Assembly: GCF_026167545.1 (NCBI RefSeq)
Contig: NZ_CP110678.1
Coordinates: forward strand, 1-64,000
DNA length: 64,000 nucleotides
Source of the DNA: Sphingomonas sp. S1-29
Lineage (GTDB): Bacteria; Pseudomonadota; Alphaproteobacteria; Sphingomonadales; Sphingomonadaceae
Direction: 5' to 3'
Made by a program: the position numbers and the translations under genes. How positions within the stretch are numbered: the first letter of the stretch is position 1; each line of letters starts with the position of its first letter. Below the pieces are notes generated by a model. The model was given only the letters and a program-made list of their open reading frames with translations, was not told the DNA's origin and did no database searches. Shown one piece after another: positions 9,443-17,837 of this stretch.

Positions 9443-10541
9443 TGTCGGCGTAGATCGCGCGCAACGTGACGAGGTCGGCGACCGCCACTGCCTCGTCGAG
9501 CTTGTGCATCGTCGCGTTGCACAGCCCGAATTCGACCACCGGGCAGAGCTTGGCGAGGAACCGCGCATCCGAGGTTCCCCCGCTGGTCGATAGCGCGGGG
9601 CGGACGCCGGTATGCGCTTCGACCGAATCGGCGACGATCGTCGAAAGCCGGCCCGGCTGGGTGAGGAACGCCTCGCCCGAAACCCGCGCAACGACGCTCG
9701 CCTCGGGGGCGTGGCGGTGGACCAGCCCCTTAATCAGCGCGCCCAGCTCGGCGCCGCGATGCAGATCGTTGAAGCGGATGCTGATCCGCGCCGAGGCCTG
9801 TGCCGGGATGACGTTGGTCGCGGGATTGCCGACGGTGATGTCGGTCACTTCGATGTTCGAGGGCTGGAACCAGTCGGTGCCGTGATCGAGCGCGATCGAA
9901 TCGATCTCCGCCAGGATCGCGACCAGCCGCGGGATCGGATTGTCCGCGAGATGCGGGTAGGCGACGTGGCCCTGGCGGCCGGGGACGGTGATCCAGATGT
10001 TCACCGATCCGCGGCGGCCGATCTTCATCATGTCTCCCAGGCGATCGACGCTGGTGGGTTCGCCGACGATGCAGAGATCGGGCGCGATTCCCCGCGCCGC
10101 CATGCGGTCGATCAGCGCCGGGGTGCCGAAGGTCGCGGGGCCTTCTTCGTCGCCGGTGATGATCAGGCTGAGCGTGCCGCGCGGTTGCGGATCGGCGCAG
10201 GCGGCGACGAACGCGCCGATCGCGCCCTTCATGTCGACCGCGCCGCGGCCATATAGATGATCACCGCGGATTTCGGGCGCGAACGGCGCGCTGGTCCAGC
10301 CGGTGCCAGGGGGGACGACGTCGAGATGCCCGGCGAAGGCGAGGTGGGTGCCACCTTCTCCGCGGGTGGCGAGCAGGTTTTCGACCGGGCCGTCGGGCGC
10401 CTCACCCGCGACGAATCGATCGACCGCGAAGCCGAGCGGGACGAGCATCGCTTCGAGGATGTCGAACACCTGGCCACGCGCCGGGGTGACGCTGTCGGCG
10501 GAAAGGAGCGCGGTGGTGAGGGCGATCGGATCGTGGGTCAT
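9420..10541 (-). CDS. dapE: succinyl-diaminopimelate desuccinylase
   Basis: DapE hydrolyses N-succinyl-LL-diaminopimelate in lysine/peptidoglycan precursor synthesis. It is a di-zinc M20 metallopeptidase of 373 residues. Metal and catalytic motifs are visible: AGHLDVVPPG (near 67-76), YGRGAVDMKG, ITGDEEGPA and CIVGEPTS. The start is ATG at 10541. A second in-frame ATG lies nine bases upstream. The stop lies inside the end of the convergent GGDEF-EAL gene. The family has related M20 deacylases, but the residues around GDEEGPA favour DapE. Confidence 0.92.
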   Translation of the reverse strand: MTHDPIALTTALLSADSVTPARGQVFDILEAMLVPLGFAVDRFVAGEAPDGPVENLLATRGEGGTHLAFAGHLDVVPPGTGWTSAPFAPEIRGDHLYGRGAVDMKGAIGAFVAACADPQPRGTLSLIITGDEEGPATFGTPALIDRMAARGIAPDLCIVGEPTSVDRLGDMMKIGRRGSVNIWITVPGRQGHVAYPHLADNPIPRLVAILAEIDSIALDHGTDWFQPSNIEVTDITVGNPATNVIPAQASARISIRFNDLHRGAELGALIKGLVHRHAPEASVVARVSGEAFLTQPGRLSTIVADSVEAHTGVRPALSTSGGTSDARFLAKLCPVVEFGLCNATMHKLDEAVAVADLVTLRAIYADIIRRTLG

Positions 10542-10589
10542 GCTTGCCGGCATCGCGCAAGCTTGACGGCTAGGCAATCCCGCGTTGCA

Positions 10590-12356
10590 TCAGGCGGCGG
10601 CGCGGGCGGCGTCCTGGCGGGCGTACCAGCGTTCGAACTCGCCGACTTCCATCGGTCGCGCGAAAAAATAGCCCTGCGCCTCGTCGCAGCCCGTGTCGAA
10701 CAACACATCGGCCGCCTCGGCGGTTTCGACGCCTTCGGCAACCACGCGGTAACCTAGATCGTGCGACAGCGAGATCATCGATCGCACCAAGGTTCGTTCG
10801 CGCTCGCCCTCGGTAAGGCGCCGGACGAAGGACTGGTCGATCTTCACCACCTTGGCGGGGAGCTGCTGGAGATAGGCGAGGCTGCTGTGGCCGGTGCCGA
10901 AATCGTCGATCGCGATTGCGATGCCCGCTGCTTCGATTGCCGCCAACTGAGCGAGCGAGCGCGCCTTATTTTCCATCACCGCGCTCTCGGTCAGCTCGAT
11001 CTCGAATGTTTCGGGGGGCACCTGATGCTTGAGCAGATAGAGCTGCAGCCGCTGCGCGAAATCGGCTTCGTCGAGATTGGCTGCCGACACGTTGATCGAC
11101 AGCCGAATCGCAATGCCCGACCCCAGCCACGCGGCGAGCTGCGCCAGCCCGGCATCGAGCACCTTGGCGGTGGTCGGCCGCGCCAGCGACGTCTGCTCGA
11201 CGATCGGGATAAACTCGGCGGGCGATACCTCGCCGAGCGTCGGATGGTCCCAGCGCAGCAGCGCCTCGGCACCCAGGCACCGGCGCGAGGCGAGGTCGAT
11301 CCGCGGCTGATAGACGAGGCGGAGTTGCGCGGGGGCTTCGAGCGCCACACCGAAATCCTCGAGTAGCGTAAATCGGCGGCGGTGCGCGGTATCTTCGGCC
11401 GACGAATAGAAGCTGATCGCGGGCTCGTGATTACATGCGTCCAACGATGCGCTGTACGCCAGCCGCAACACATCGTTCGGCGCCGATTCGCCGACGATGA
11501 ACGGTGCGACCCCAATCATGCCGTTGAGCCCGAACTTGGTGTCTGGCCCCTTGCTCAGCCGGCGCAACAGCGATTCGAGCGGCGCGCGATATTCGATGTC
11601 GTCGACGTTGCGCGGCGCCAGGAACACGAATTTGGTCAGGGCGACGTGATAGGCGGTGCGCTTGGGGCCGAGCTTGGCGCGAAGCACGCGCGCGCCCTCC
11701 TGGACCAGCGTGTCGATATAGGCCGAGCCGAGCGCGCGCGCGCCATTATCGAGCTGGTCGGCGCGGGCAAGATCGACCAGCACCGCAAGCCGGCGCGTGC
11801 CGGGCGTATCGCGCGCCAGGTCTTCGAGATCTTCGAGAAACTGGGTGCGGTTGGGCAGGCCGCTGAGCGGATCGATTCGCCCCATCGCATGCGTCAGCTC
11901 GATCTGTGTCATCACCATCTGAGCGAGATCGTTGAGCGATGCCATCTCGGCATCGGTCGCGCTGCGCGGTTCGGGGCCGAGCACGCAAAGCGCGCCCAGG
12001 CCAAAGCCGTCGCGCGTCGTCAGCGGCGCGCCGGCGTAGAAGCGCACACCCTGGCCCGCCAGGATGCTGGTCGCATAGTGGCTGTCGGACAGCAGATCGG
12101 GCACGACCAGCGGGGCACTGCTCTCGGCAACCGCCGCGCAGGGAGCTTTGTCGCGCGGGATCGATTGATGCTCAACGCCGACGCGCGACTTGAACCATTG
12201 GCGATCATGATCGGTCAGCGACACCGCCGCTACCGGTAGCCCGAAAATCTGGCTCGCAAGACGTGTGATCCGATCGAACGCCTCGCTCGGCGAGGTGTCG
12301 AGCAGGTTCAGGCGATGTAGCGCGTCGAGCCGCGCTGCTTCATATCGATCGGCCAT
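10590..12356 (-). CDS. GAF - degenerate GGDEF - EAL protein (c-di-GMP phosphodiesterase)
   Basis: A soluble protein of 588 residues. A GAF sensory domain (about 20-155) is followed by a GGDEF-like fold (about 160-320). Its active-site loop is lost: VALTKFV stands where GGDEF should be (around 238-244). The EAL domain (about 335-580) is intact, with EALLRW (364-369), NVSAANL, IELTESAV, DDFGTG and VAEGVET. It is therefore predicted to break down c-di-GMP, with the GAF domain as input. The gene is transcribed with dapE or alone. The 140 bp upstream show no obvious regulatory element. Confidence 0.9.
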   Translation of the reverse strand: MADRYEAARLDALHRLNLLDTSPSEAFDRITRLASQIFGLPVAAVSLTDHDRQWFKSRVGVEHQSIPRDKAPCAAVAESSAPLVVPDLLSDSHYATSILAGQGVRFYAGAPLTTRDGFGLGALCVLGPEPRSATDAEMASLNDLAQMVMTQIELTHAMGRIDPLSGLPNRTQFLEDLEDLARDTPGTRRLAVLVDLARADQLDNGARALGSAYIDTLVQEGARVLRAKLGPKRTAYHVALTKFVFLAPRNVDDIEYRAPLESLLRRLSKGPDTKFGLNGMIGVAPFIVGESAPNDVLRLAYSASLDACNHEPAISFYSSAEDTAHRRRFTLLEDFGVALEAPAQLRLVYQPRIDLASRRCLGAEALLRWDHPTLGEVSPAEFIPIVEQTSLARPTTAKVLDAGLAQLAAWLGSGIAIRLSINVSAANLDEADFAQRLQLYLLKHQVPPETFEIELTESAVMENKARSLAQLAAIEAAGIAIAIDDFGTGHSSLAYLQQLPAKVVKIDQSFVRRLTEGERERTLVRSMISLSHDLGYRVVAEGVETAEAADVLFDTGCDEAQGYFFARPMEVGEFERWYARQDAARAAA

Positions 12357-12497
12357 CGATCGACAATGCCCGGCTTAAACTAAAGAATAGGTATAGACCG
12401 TCGGCCTAACTACTTATCATGGATCAGTAACAGCAGCCATAATGGCCCGAAAAGCGCGCCCGGTGACTAAAGCCCGTACCCGGCAGCGAAGCTCGCG

Positions 12498-13166
12498 TCA
12501 GGCAGCCGGTGCCTGCTCATATTGTTCGAGCACCCATTCCTCTTCCTGCGCGCAGGCGATCCAGTCCTGCATGCAGGGATGCGCGATGACGGCGTTCATG
12601 TACGGGCCGGCGAAGCGCGCGAAGGGCAGCGAATAGGTGATGATCCGCGTCACGACCGGCGCGAACATGATGTCGACCGCGCCCCATTTGCCGAACAGGA
12701 ATTCACCGTCGCCACCGAAGCGCGCGCGTGCCTGCGCCCATAATTCCATGATCCGGCCGAGATCGGCCAATACGTCGGCGTCGGGTTCCCCTGCCTCATA
12801 TACCTGCCGAATGTTCATCGGATGCTTGCGTCGCAGCGCAGCGTAGCTCGAATGCATTTCGGCCGCCATCGACCGCGCCATCGCGCGGGCCGCGGGATCG
12901 GCAGGCCAGAAGCGGTCGTCGCCGGTCTTTTCGTTGAGATATTCGATGATTGCCAGGCTGTCCCAGATCACCACGTCGCCATCCCACAGGATCGGCACCT
13001 TGCCTGACGACGGCGCAAATTCATCGCCCTCGCGGCGCTGTTCCCAGGCCTGGTCGTACAGCGGCACGACGACCTCCTCGAAGGCCAGCCCCGCATGCTT
13101 GACCGCGAGCCAGCCGCGAAGCGACCATGACGAATAGGCCTTGTTGCCCAGTATAAGCTTTAGCAT
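12498..13166 (-). CDS. glutathione S-transferase family protein
   Basis: A 222-residue protein with an N-terminal thioredoxin-like domain. It has the active-site region NKAYSSWSLRGWLAVK (8-23) and the cis-proline KVPIL motif. A helical C-terminal domain follows from about 85. It resembles the SSWS-type GSTs of alphaproteobacteria. The substrate is unknown; detoxification or glutathionylation chemistry is typical. The gene stands alone, divergent from the ccm operon, with a palindromic repeat in between. Confidence 0.88.
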   Translation of the reverse strand: MLKLILGNKAYSSWSLRGWLAVKHAGLAFEEVVVPLYDQAWEQRREGDEFAPSSGKVPILWDGDVVIWDSLAIIEYLNEKTGDDRFWPADPAARAMARSMAAEMHSSYAALRRKHPMNIRQVYEAGEPDADVLADLGRIMELWAQARARFGGDGEFLFGKWGAVDIMFAPVVTRIITYSLPFARFAGPYMNAVIAHPCMQDWIACAQEEEWVLEQYEQAPAA

Positions 13167-13226
13167 GTGCTGGAGGTAGCCGGGCGGGGGCGGCGGGGCA
13201 ACTGTGCGGGTGGGTTGCGAGACCGG

Positions 13227-13311
13227 CGTCGCTCCAGCGGAAGCTGGGGTCTAGTCCACGCTGGTACCGTCGCGCTCGTGGCCCTGGACCCCAGCTTTCG
13301 CTGGGGTGACG
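13227..13311. repeat. palindromic repeat (ACCCCAGCTTTCGCTGGGGT type)
   Basis: The arms contain CCAGCGGAAGCTGGGGTC and CCCCAGCTTTCGCTGGGGTG, oriented towards each other, about 85 bp in total. The same family recurs at 30751-30834 inside the bch operon. It lies between the divergent GST gene and ccmC. Confidence 0.8.
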
Positions 13312-13402
13312 GGTGCGTTGCTGCACTGCAGCCACGATTTGTCGCATCACCGCCCAACAGCCCGGTGGATTCGCCGCCCGTTTCGCTTATGGTCGGTCCA
13401 TC

Positions 13403-14122
13403 GTGATCCACGCGCTCGCCAATCCTGTTCGCTTCCTCAAGATCGCGAAGCCGTTGACCCCGGTGCTGGTGTGGGGCGGGCTCGCCTTGCTGCTGTTCGG
13501 CGCTTGGGCGGGGCTGACGCAGACGCCCCCCGATTATCTGCAGGGCGAGACGGTGCGAATCCTGTACCTTCACGTTCCCGCCGCCTGGCTGGGGATGGGC
13601 GGATGGAGCGGAATCGCGATTTCGAGCATCGCCTATCTGGTATGGCGGCATCCGCTCGCCGCCGTCTCGGCACGCGCCTGCGCGGTGCCCGGCGCGCTGT
13701 TCGCCGCGATCTGTCTTGCGACCGGATCGATCTGGGGGCGCCCGACCTGGGGAACGTGGTGGCAATGGGACGGTCGGCTGACGTCGATGCTGCTGCTATT
13801 CTTCGTATACCTCGCCTATATAGCGCTATCGCGTGCCGATGCGGCGCGCGGCGGCGATGCGCGCATTCCGGCGTTGTTCGGGGTCGCGGGCACCGTCCTG
13901 CTGCCGATCATCCGCTATTCGGTGGTCTGGTGGAACACGCTGCACCAGGGACAGAGCCTCAGCTTGACCAAATCGACGATCGACAATGCCATCCTCTGGC
14001 CGCTGGCGTTCACGCTTTCGGGCTTTACCCTGCTGTTCGCAGGCATCGTCCTGATGCGGATGCGCGCGATCCTGGCTTCCTCGAAGGTAGAGGCGCGGAT
14101 GCGCCGGATGGCAGCAGCATGA
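13403..14122 (+). CDS. ccmC: heme exporter subunit CcmC
   Basis: CcmC is the membrane protein that loads heme onto CcmE during cytochrome c maturation. The protein has 239 residues and six membrane helices. It carries the tryptophan-rich signature WGTWWQWDGRLTSMLLLFF and the flanking histidines (YLHVPAAW, NTLHQGQS). GTG at 13403 gives VIHALANPVRFLKIAKPLT, the expected N-terminus. It heads ccmCDEFGHI and overlaps ccmD by four bases (ATGA). ccmA and ccmB are not in this window. Confidence 0.94.
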   Translation: MIHALANPVRFLKIAKPLTPVLVWGGLALLLFGAWAGLTQTPPDYLQGETVRILYLHVPAAWLGMGGWSGIAISSIAYLVWRHPLAAVSARACAVPGALFAAICLATGSIWGRPTWGTWWQWDGRLTSMLLLFFVYLAYIALSRADAARGGDARIPALFGVAGTVLLPIIRYSVVWWNTLHQGQSLSLTKSTIDNAILWPLAFTLSGFTLLFAGIVLMRMRAILASSKVEARMRRMAAA

Positions 14123-14247
14123 ACCAATGGTTTTTCGTGATCGCGGCTTACGGCGTCGCGGTGCTGGGGACGGGGGCGATCCTGATCGAGAGCTTCCTGG
14201 CGATGCGCCGCGCCGAAAACGCCGCCGACAAGGTGCGCAGGCGATGA
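14119..14247 (+). CDS. ccmD: heme exporter protein CcmD
   Basis: A 42-residue single-helix protein (MNQWFFVIAAYGVAVLGTGA then a basic tail) matching CcmD, which stabilises the CcmC-CcmE heme-transfer complex. It overlaps ccmC and ccmE by four bases on each side (ATGA), which supports translation despite its size. Confidence 0.88.
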   Translation: MNQWFFVIAAYGVAVLGTGAILIESFLAMRRAENAADKVRRR

Positions 14248-14678
14248 AGGCGAAGCATCAGCGGTTGCTGCTGGCCGGGCTCGGTCTGGTCGCGGTGATG
14301 GGCGCGAGCGGCTTGGCGCTGTCGGCGCTGCAGGACGAAGCCGCGTTCTTCTATGCCCCCGCCGATGTCGCGGGCAAGCCGCCGCCGGTGGGGCGCGCGG
14401 TGCGGTTGGGCGGGATGGTCGCGGCGGGATCGATCAAGCCGCAGCCCGATGGCGTGTCGATCAACTTCGTGGTGACCGACGGCAAGGCGACCGTGCCGGT
14501 GCGCTTCAGCGGAATCGCGCCCGATCTGTTCAAGGAAGATTCGGGGGTAGTCGCCGAGGGCATGTTCCAGCCCGATGGCAGCTTCACCGCGACGAACCTG
14601 CTCGCCAAGCATGACGAGCGCTACATGCCGCCTGAAATGGCGGGCAAGATGGCTGCGGCCGAGACGCTAGAACCGTGA
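14244..14678 (+). CDS. ccmE: periplasmic heme chaperone CcmE
   Basis: CcmE covalently holds heme in the periplasm and passes it to CcmF. The protein has 144 residues. It has one N-terminal membrane anchor (about 7-27), then an OB-fold domain. The heme-binding histidine is His123 in LLAKHDERYMP, followed by the conserved tyrosine. The start is ATG at 14244, overlapping ccmD. Confidence 0.95.
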   Translation: MKAKHQRLLLAGLGLVAVMGASGLALSALQDEAAFFYAPADVAGKPPPVGRAVRLGGMVAAGSIKPQPDGVSINFVVTDGKATVPVRFSGIAPDLFKEDSGVVAEGMFQPDGSFTATNLLAKHDERYMPPEMAGKMAAAETLEP

Positions 14679-14688
14679 TCGGAACGCC

Positions 14689-16746
14689 ATGATCGCCGAA
14701 GCCGGACTTGCGGCGCTGTGGCTTGCCGCGGCGCTGGCGCTGTTGCAGCTGGTGCTGGCGGGGCTGGGGTTGTGGATGTCCAGAACATCCGTTCGTCCTG
14801 AGCTTGTCGAAGGATCGTCCTTTTCTTCTTCGGTCGAGCAGAAGAACGGTGCTTCGACAAGCTCAGCACGAACGGGAGGGGGCGGTTCTGCTCTGACCGA
14901 AGAAAAGGCAGCAACCGCCGCGCAGCTCATCGCCGGCGTCCGCCCGGTCGCGATCGTCCAGGGGCTGCTCGCCGCGCTGTCGTTCGTGCTGCTGATCCTG
15001 CTCTTCATCCGATCGGACATGTCGGTCGTGCTGGTCGCGCAGAACAGCCATTCGGCCAAGCCGCTGATGTACAAGATAGCCGGCGCCTGGGGGAATCACG
15101 AAGGGTCGATGCTGCTGTGGGTCACGGTGCTGGCGATCGCCGGCGGCGCGATCGCCATCATCGAGCGGCGGCTGAACGAGGCGACTTTGGTCGCGACGAT
15201 GGCGGCGCAGGCCGCGATCGCGCTCGGCTTCTACGCCTTCCTGCTGATCGCATCGAATCCGTTTGCGCGGCTCAATCCCGCCGCCCCCGAAGGCGCGGGG
15301 CTCAACCCGCTGCTGCAGGACCCCGGCTTGGCCTTCCATCCGCCGACTTTGTACTTCGGCTATGTCGGGCTGTCGGTGGCGTTCAGCTTCGCGGTCGGTG
15401 CGCTGGTGATGCGCGATGTCGGGCCGGCATTCGCGCGCGCGATGCGCCCCTGGGTGCTCGGTGCCTGGATATTCCTCACGATCGGTATCACCGCGGGCAG
15501 CTATTGGGCCTATTACGAGCTCGGCTGGGGTGGCTGGTGGTTCTGGGACCCGGTCGAGAACGCCTCGCTGATGCCCTGGCTCGCGGCGACCGCTTTGCTC
15601 CATTCGGTGACGGTGCTGGCGACGCGCGACGGCCTGCGGTCGTGGACGATCATGCTCGCGGTGGTTGCGTTCAGCATGTCGATGATCGGCACCTTCCTGG
15701 TGCGATCGGGAATCCTGACCAGCGTCCACGCCTTTGCCGTCGATCCGAGCCGCGGCAGCTTCATCCTGGCGCTGTTAATCCTGTATATCGGCGGTGCACT
15801 CGTGCTGTTCGGCTGGCGGATCGGCAGCGTAAAGCAGGGCTCGACCTTCGAACTGGTCAGCCGCGAGGGCGGGCTGATCTTCAACAATTTGTTGCTGTCG
15901 GTGATCCTGGGGATCGTGCTGATCGGCACGCTGTATCCGATCGTCGCGCAGGCAATGGGGACGCAATTGTCGGTCGGTCCGCCGTTCTTCAACAAGACCA
16001 CTGCACCGATTGCGCTGTTGCTGATGCTCGGCATGGCGGTGGGGCCGATGATCCGCTGGCGGCGCGACGAGGGCAAGGAACTGATCGGGCGGATGACCGC
16101 GCCGATCGGGGTGGCGCTGGCGGGGCTGGTCGCGGTGTTCGTGATCGCACCCGATACCGCGATCCTGCCGCTGCTGGGGCTGGGCTTCGCGTTCGGGCTG
16201 GCGGTGGCGAGCGTCGCGCCGCTTTGGAAGCGCAATCTGCGTCGCACGCCGCTGTTCACCTATGGCATGGTCGTCGCGCATCTCGGTGTCGCGGTGAGCG
16301 TCGCGGGGATGGCGAGCGAGGCTGCGTTCACGCAGGAGAAACTGGTCGCGGTGCGGGTGGGGCAGGTGACTGAGGTCGGCCCCTATTCGGTGGTGCTCGA
16401 AGGCATCAGGCCTGCGATCGGGCCGAACTGGTCGGCGCTCGAAGGCCGGCTGCGCGTGCAGCGCGGCGAAGCTACGCCGTTCACCATGCGACCGCAGAGC
16501 CGCTTCTTCTCGGCGCCGCCGACGGTGACGAGCGAAGCTGCGATCGAGACGGTGTTCGATGGCCAGCTTTATACCGTGCTGGGCCAGCCCGATGGCGAGG
16601 GCCGGTGGCAGCTTCGTTTGTGGTGGAAACCGTTCGTGACGCTGATCTGGCTCGGCGGGATGCTGATCGGGCTGGGTGGGTTGTTGTCGTTGATCGGCCG
16701 CGTGGTGCGTGAGCGGCGGATTCCCATTCGGATGGCTGCGGCATGA
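14689..16746 (+). CDS. ccmF: cytochrome c heme lyase subunit CcmF, with in-frame repeat insert
   Basis: CcmF is the membrane subunit that attaches heme to apocytochrome c. The protein has 685 residues with about 14-15 helices. The WWD domain appears as WGGWWFWDPVENAS, with conserved histidines such as NSHSAKPLMYK and GNHEGSMLLW. Residues 35-62 are not CcmF-like: they are the translation of a palindromic repeat (VRPELVEG ... STSSART) placed in the first loop between membrane helices 1 and 2. The reading frame stays open, so the protein should still be made. It overlaps ccmG by four bases. Confidence 0.94.
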   Translation: MIAEAGLAALWLAAALALLQLVLAGLGLWMSRTSVRPELVEGSSFSSSVEQKNGASTSSARTGGGGSALTEEKAATAAQLIAGVRPVAIVQGLLAALSFVLLILLFIRSDMSVVLVAQNSHSAKPLMYKIAGAWGNHEGSMLLWVTVLAIAGGAIAIIERRLNEATLVATMAAQAAIALGFYAFLLIASNPFARLNPAAPEGAGLNPLLQDPGLAFHPPTLYFGYVGLSVAFSFAVGALVMRDVGPAFARAMRPWVLGAWIFLTIGITAGSYWAYYELGWGGWWFWDPVENASLMPWLAATALLHSVTVLATRDGLRSWTIMLAVVAFSMSMIGTFLVRSGILTSVHAFAVDPSRGSFILALLILYIGGALVLFGWRIGSVKQGSTFELVSREGGLIFNNLLLSVILGIVLIGTLYPIVAQAMGTQLSVGPPFFNKTTAPIALLLMLGMAVGPMIRWRRDEGKELIGRMTAPIGVALAGLVAVFVIAPDTAILPLLGLGFAFGLAVASVAPLWKRNLRRTPLFTYGMVVAHLGVAVSVAGMASEAAFTQEKLVAVRVGQVTEVGPYSVVLEGIRPAIGPNWSALEGRLRVQRGEATPFTMRPQSRFFSAPPTVTSEAAIETVFDGQLYTVLGQPDGEGRWQLRLWWKPFVTLIWLGGMLIGLGGLLSLIGRVVRERRIPIRMAAA
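14791..14873. repeat. palindromic repeat inside ccmF
   Basis: The arms GTTCGTCCTGAGCTTGTCGA and TCGACAAGCTCAGCACGAAC face each other about 35 bp apart. This common alphaproteobacterial repeat normally sits between genes. Here it lies within the ccmF coding region, in frame. Confidence 0.88.
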
Positions 16747-17270
16747 AGAAGCTGCTGCTGTGGGTGCCGTTGCTGGTGTTCGCGGGGCTGGTCGCGCTGG
16801 CGGTGCATGGGCTGTACCGGCCCAATGACCCGACGATCCGCTCGGCGCTGGTGGGCAAGCCGCTGCCCGCGCTGACGCTCGAACCGATGTTGCCGGGCAA
16901 GCCCGGGCTGGCACTGGGCGAGAATCCCGGCGGTGCGCCGCGGCTGGTCAATGTGTTCGCGAGCTGGTGCGTGCCCTGCATTGCGGAGGCGCCGCAGCTG
17001 ATGCGGCTCAAGCAGGCGGGCGTCGCGATCGATGCGATCGCGATTCGCGATACCGGGCCGGCGATCGCGCGGTTCCTGGCCGAACATGGCGACCCCTATC
17101 GCCGGATCGGCGACGATCCGCGAAGCGCGGTGCAGCTTGCGCTGGGCTCGTCGGGGGTGCCCGAAACCTTCGTGATCGACGCGCAGGGGCGGATCGCGAT
17201 GCAGCATATCGGCGCGATCACCGAGGGCGACGTGCCGCGGATTTTGGCGGCGTTGGAGGCGGCGCGGTGA
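16743..17270 (+). CDS. ccmG: cytochrome c maturation thioredoxin CcmG (DsbE)
   Basis: A membrane-anchored periplasmic thioredoxin that reduces the apocytochrome c heme-binding cysteines together with CcmH. The protein has 175 residues: an N-terminal anchor (about 3-23), then a thioredoxin fold with active site FASWCVPC (Cys76, Cys79) and cis-proline in SGVPETFVID. Its TGA overlaps the GTG start of ccmH. Confidence 0.95.
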   Translation: MKKLLLWVPLLVFAGLVALAVHGLYRPNDPTIRSALVGKPLPALTLEPMLPGKPGLALGENPGGAPRLVNVFASWCVPCIAEAPQLMRLKQAGVAIDAIAIRDTGPAIARFLAEHGDPYRRIGDDPRSAVQLALGSSGVPETFVIDAQGRIAMQHIGAITEGDVPRILAALEAAR

Positions 17271-17824
17271 GGTGGCGGAACCACAACCGTCACCCCGGCC
17301 TTGAGCCGGGGTTTACCTCGCGGCGAGCGGGGGCGCCCGACGTTCGTGCGGTAGCGCCTGCGGCACGGTGGGCGCCGGCACAAGGCCGGGGTGACGACGG
17401 GGGGCGGCTGCCGCTGTTTGTCACCGCGCTCGCTGCTCTCTTTCTCACCGCCGCTCCGCTCGCCGCACAGCAATCCGCCGTCCCGCAGGCCGAGCTCGCC
17501 TGGAAGCAGCTACCCGACCCCGCCAAGGAGGCCGAGGCGCGCGAGTTGATGGAGGAATTGCGCTGCCTGGTCTGCCAGGGGCAATCGATCGCCGACAGCG
17601 ATGCCGACATGGCGGGTGACATGCGCGCGTTGGTGCGCGAGCGGGTGGGGCAGGGCGAAAGCGCCGCCGACGTCCGCGCCTGGCTGATCGAGCGCTATGG
17701 CGATTATGTGAGCTACGACCCGCCGGTCAGCGGCGCGTCGGTGCCGCTGTGGATCGCGCCGATCGTGTTGCTGATCCTGGGCGCGGGGATTGCCGCGCGT
17801 AGCTTTCGGCGGCGTTCACGATGA
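17267..17824 (+). CDS. ccmH: cytochrome c maturation protein CcmH, with repeat-extended N-terminus
   Basis: CcmH holds and reduces the CxxCH motif of apocytochromes. The protein has 185 residues. The signature LRCLVCQGQSIADSDADMA carries Cys100 and Cys103, and a C-terminal membrane helix spans about 160-178. The only plausible start is GTG 17267 (GTGA overlap with ccmG), because no ATG, GTG or TTG follows before the signal-peptide-like stretch LPLFVTALAALFLTAAPLAA (48-67). Residues 8-43 are the translation of a palindromic repeat (HPGLEPG...). The signal peptide therefore begins with an unusually long, charged n-region. Confidence 0.88.
   Translation: MRWRNHNRHPGLEPGFTSRRAGAPDVRAVAPAARWAPAQGRGDDGGRLPLFVTALAALFLTAAPLAAQQSAVPQAELAWKQLPDPAKEAEARELMEELRCLVCQGQSIADSDADMAGDMRALVRERVGQGESAADVRAWLIERYGDYVSYDPPVSGASVPLWIAPIVLLILGAGIAARSFRRRSR
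17288..17396. repeat. palindromic repeat inside the 5' end of ccmH
   Basis: CGTCACCCCGGCCTTGAGCC and AAGGCCGGGGTGACG form the outer arms, with GGCGCCC / GGGCGCC-like inner parts. The element lies in frame within codons 8-43 of ccmH. Confidence 0.85.
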
Positions 17825-17837
17825 TGGGGCCGCGCTG

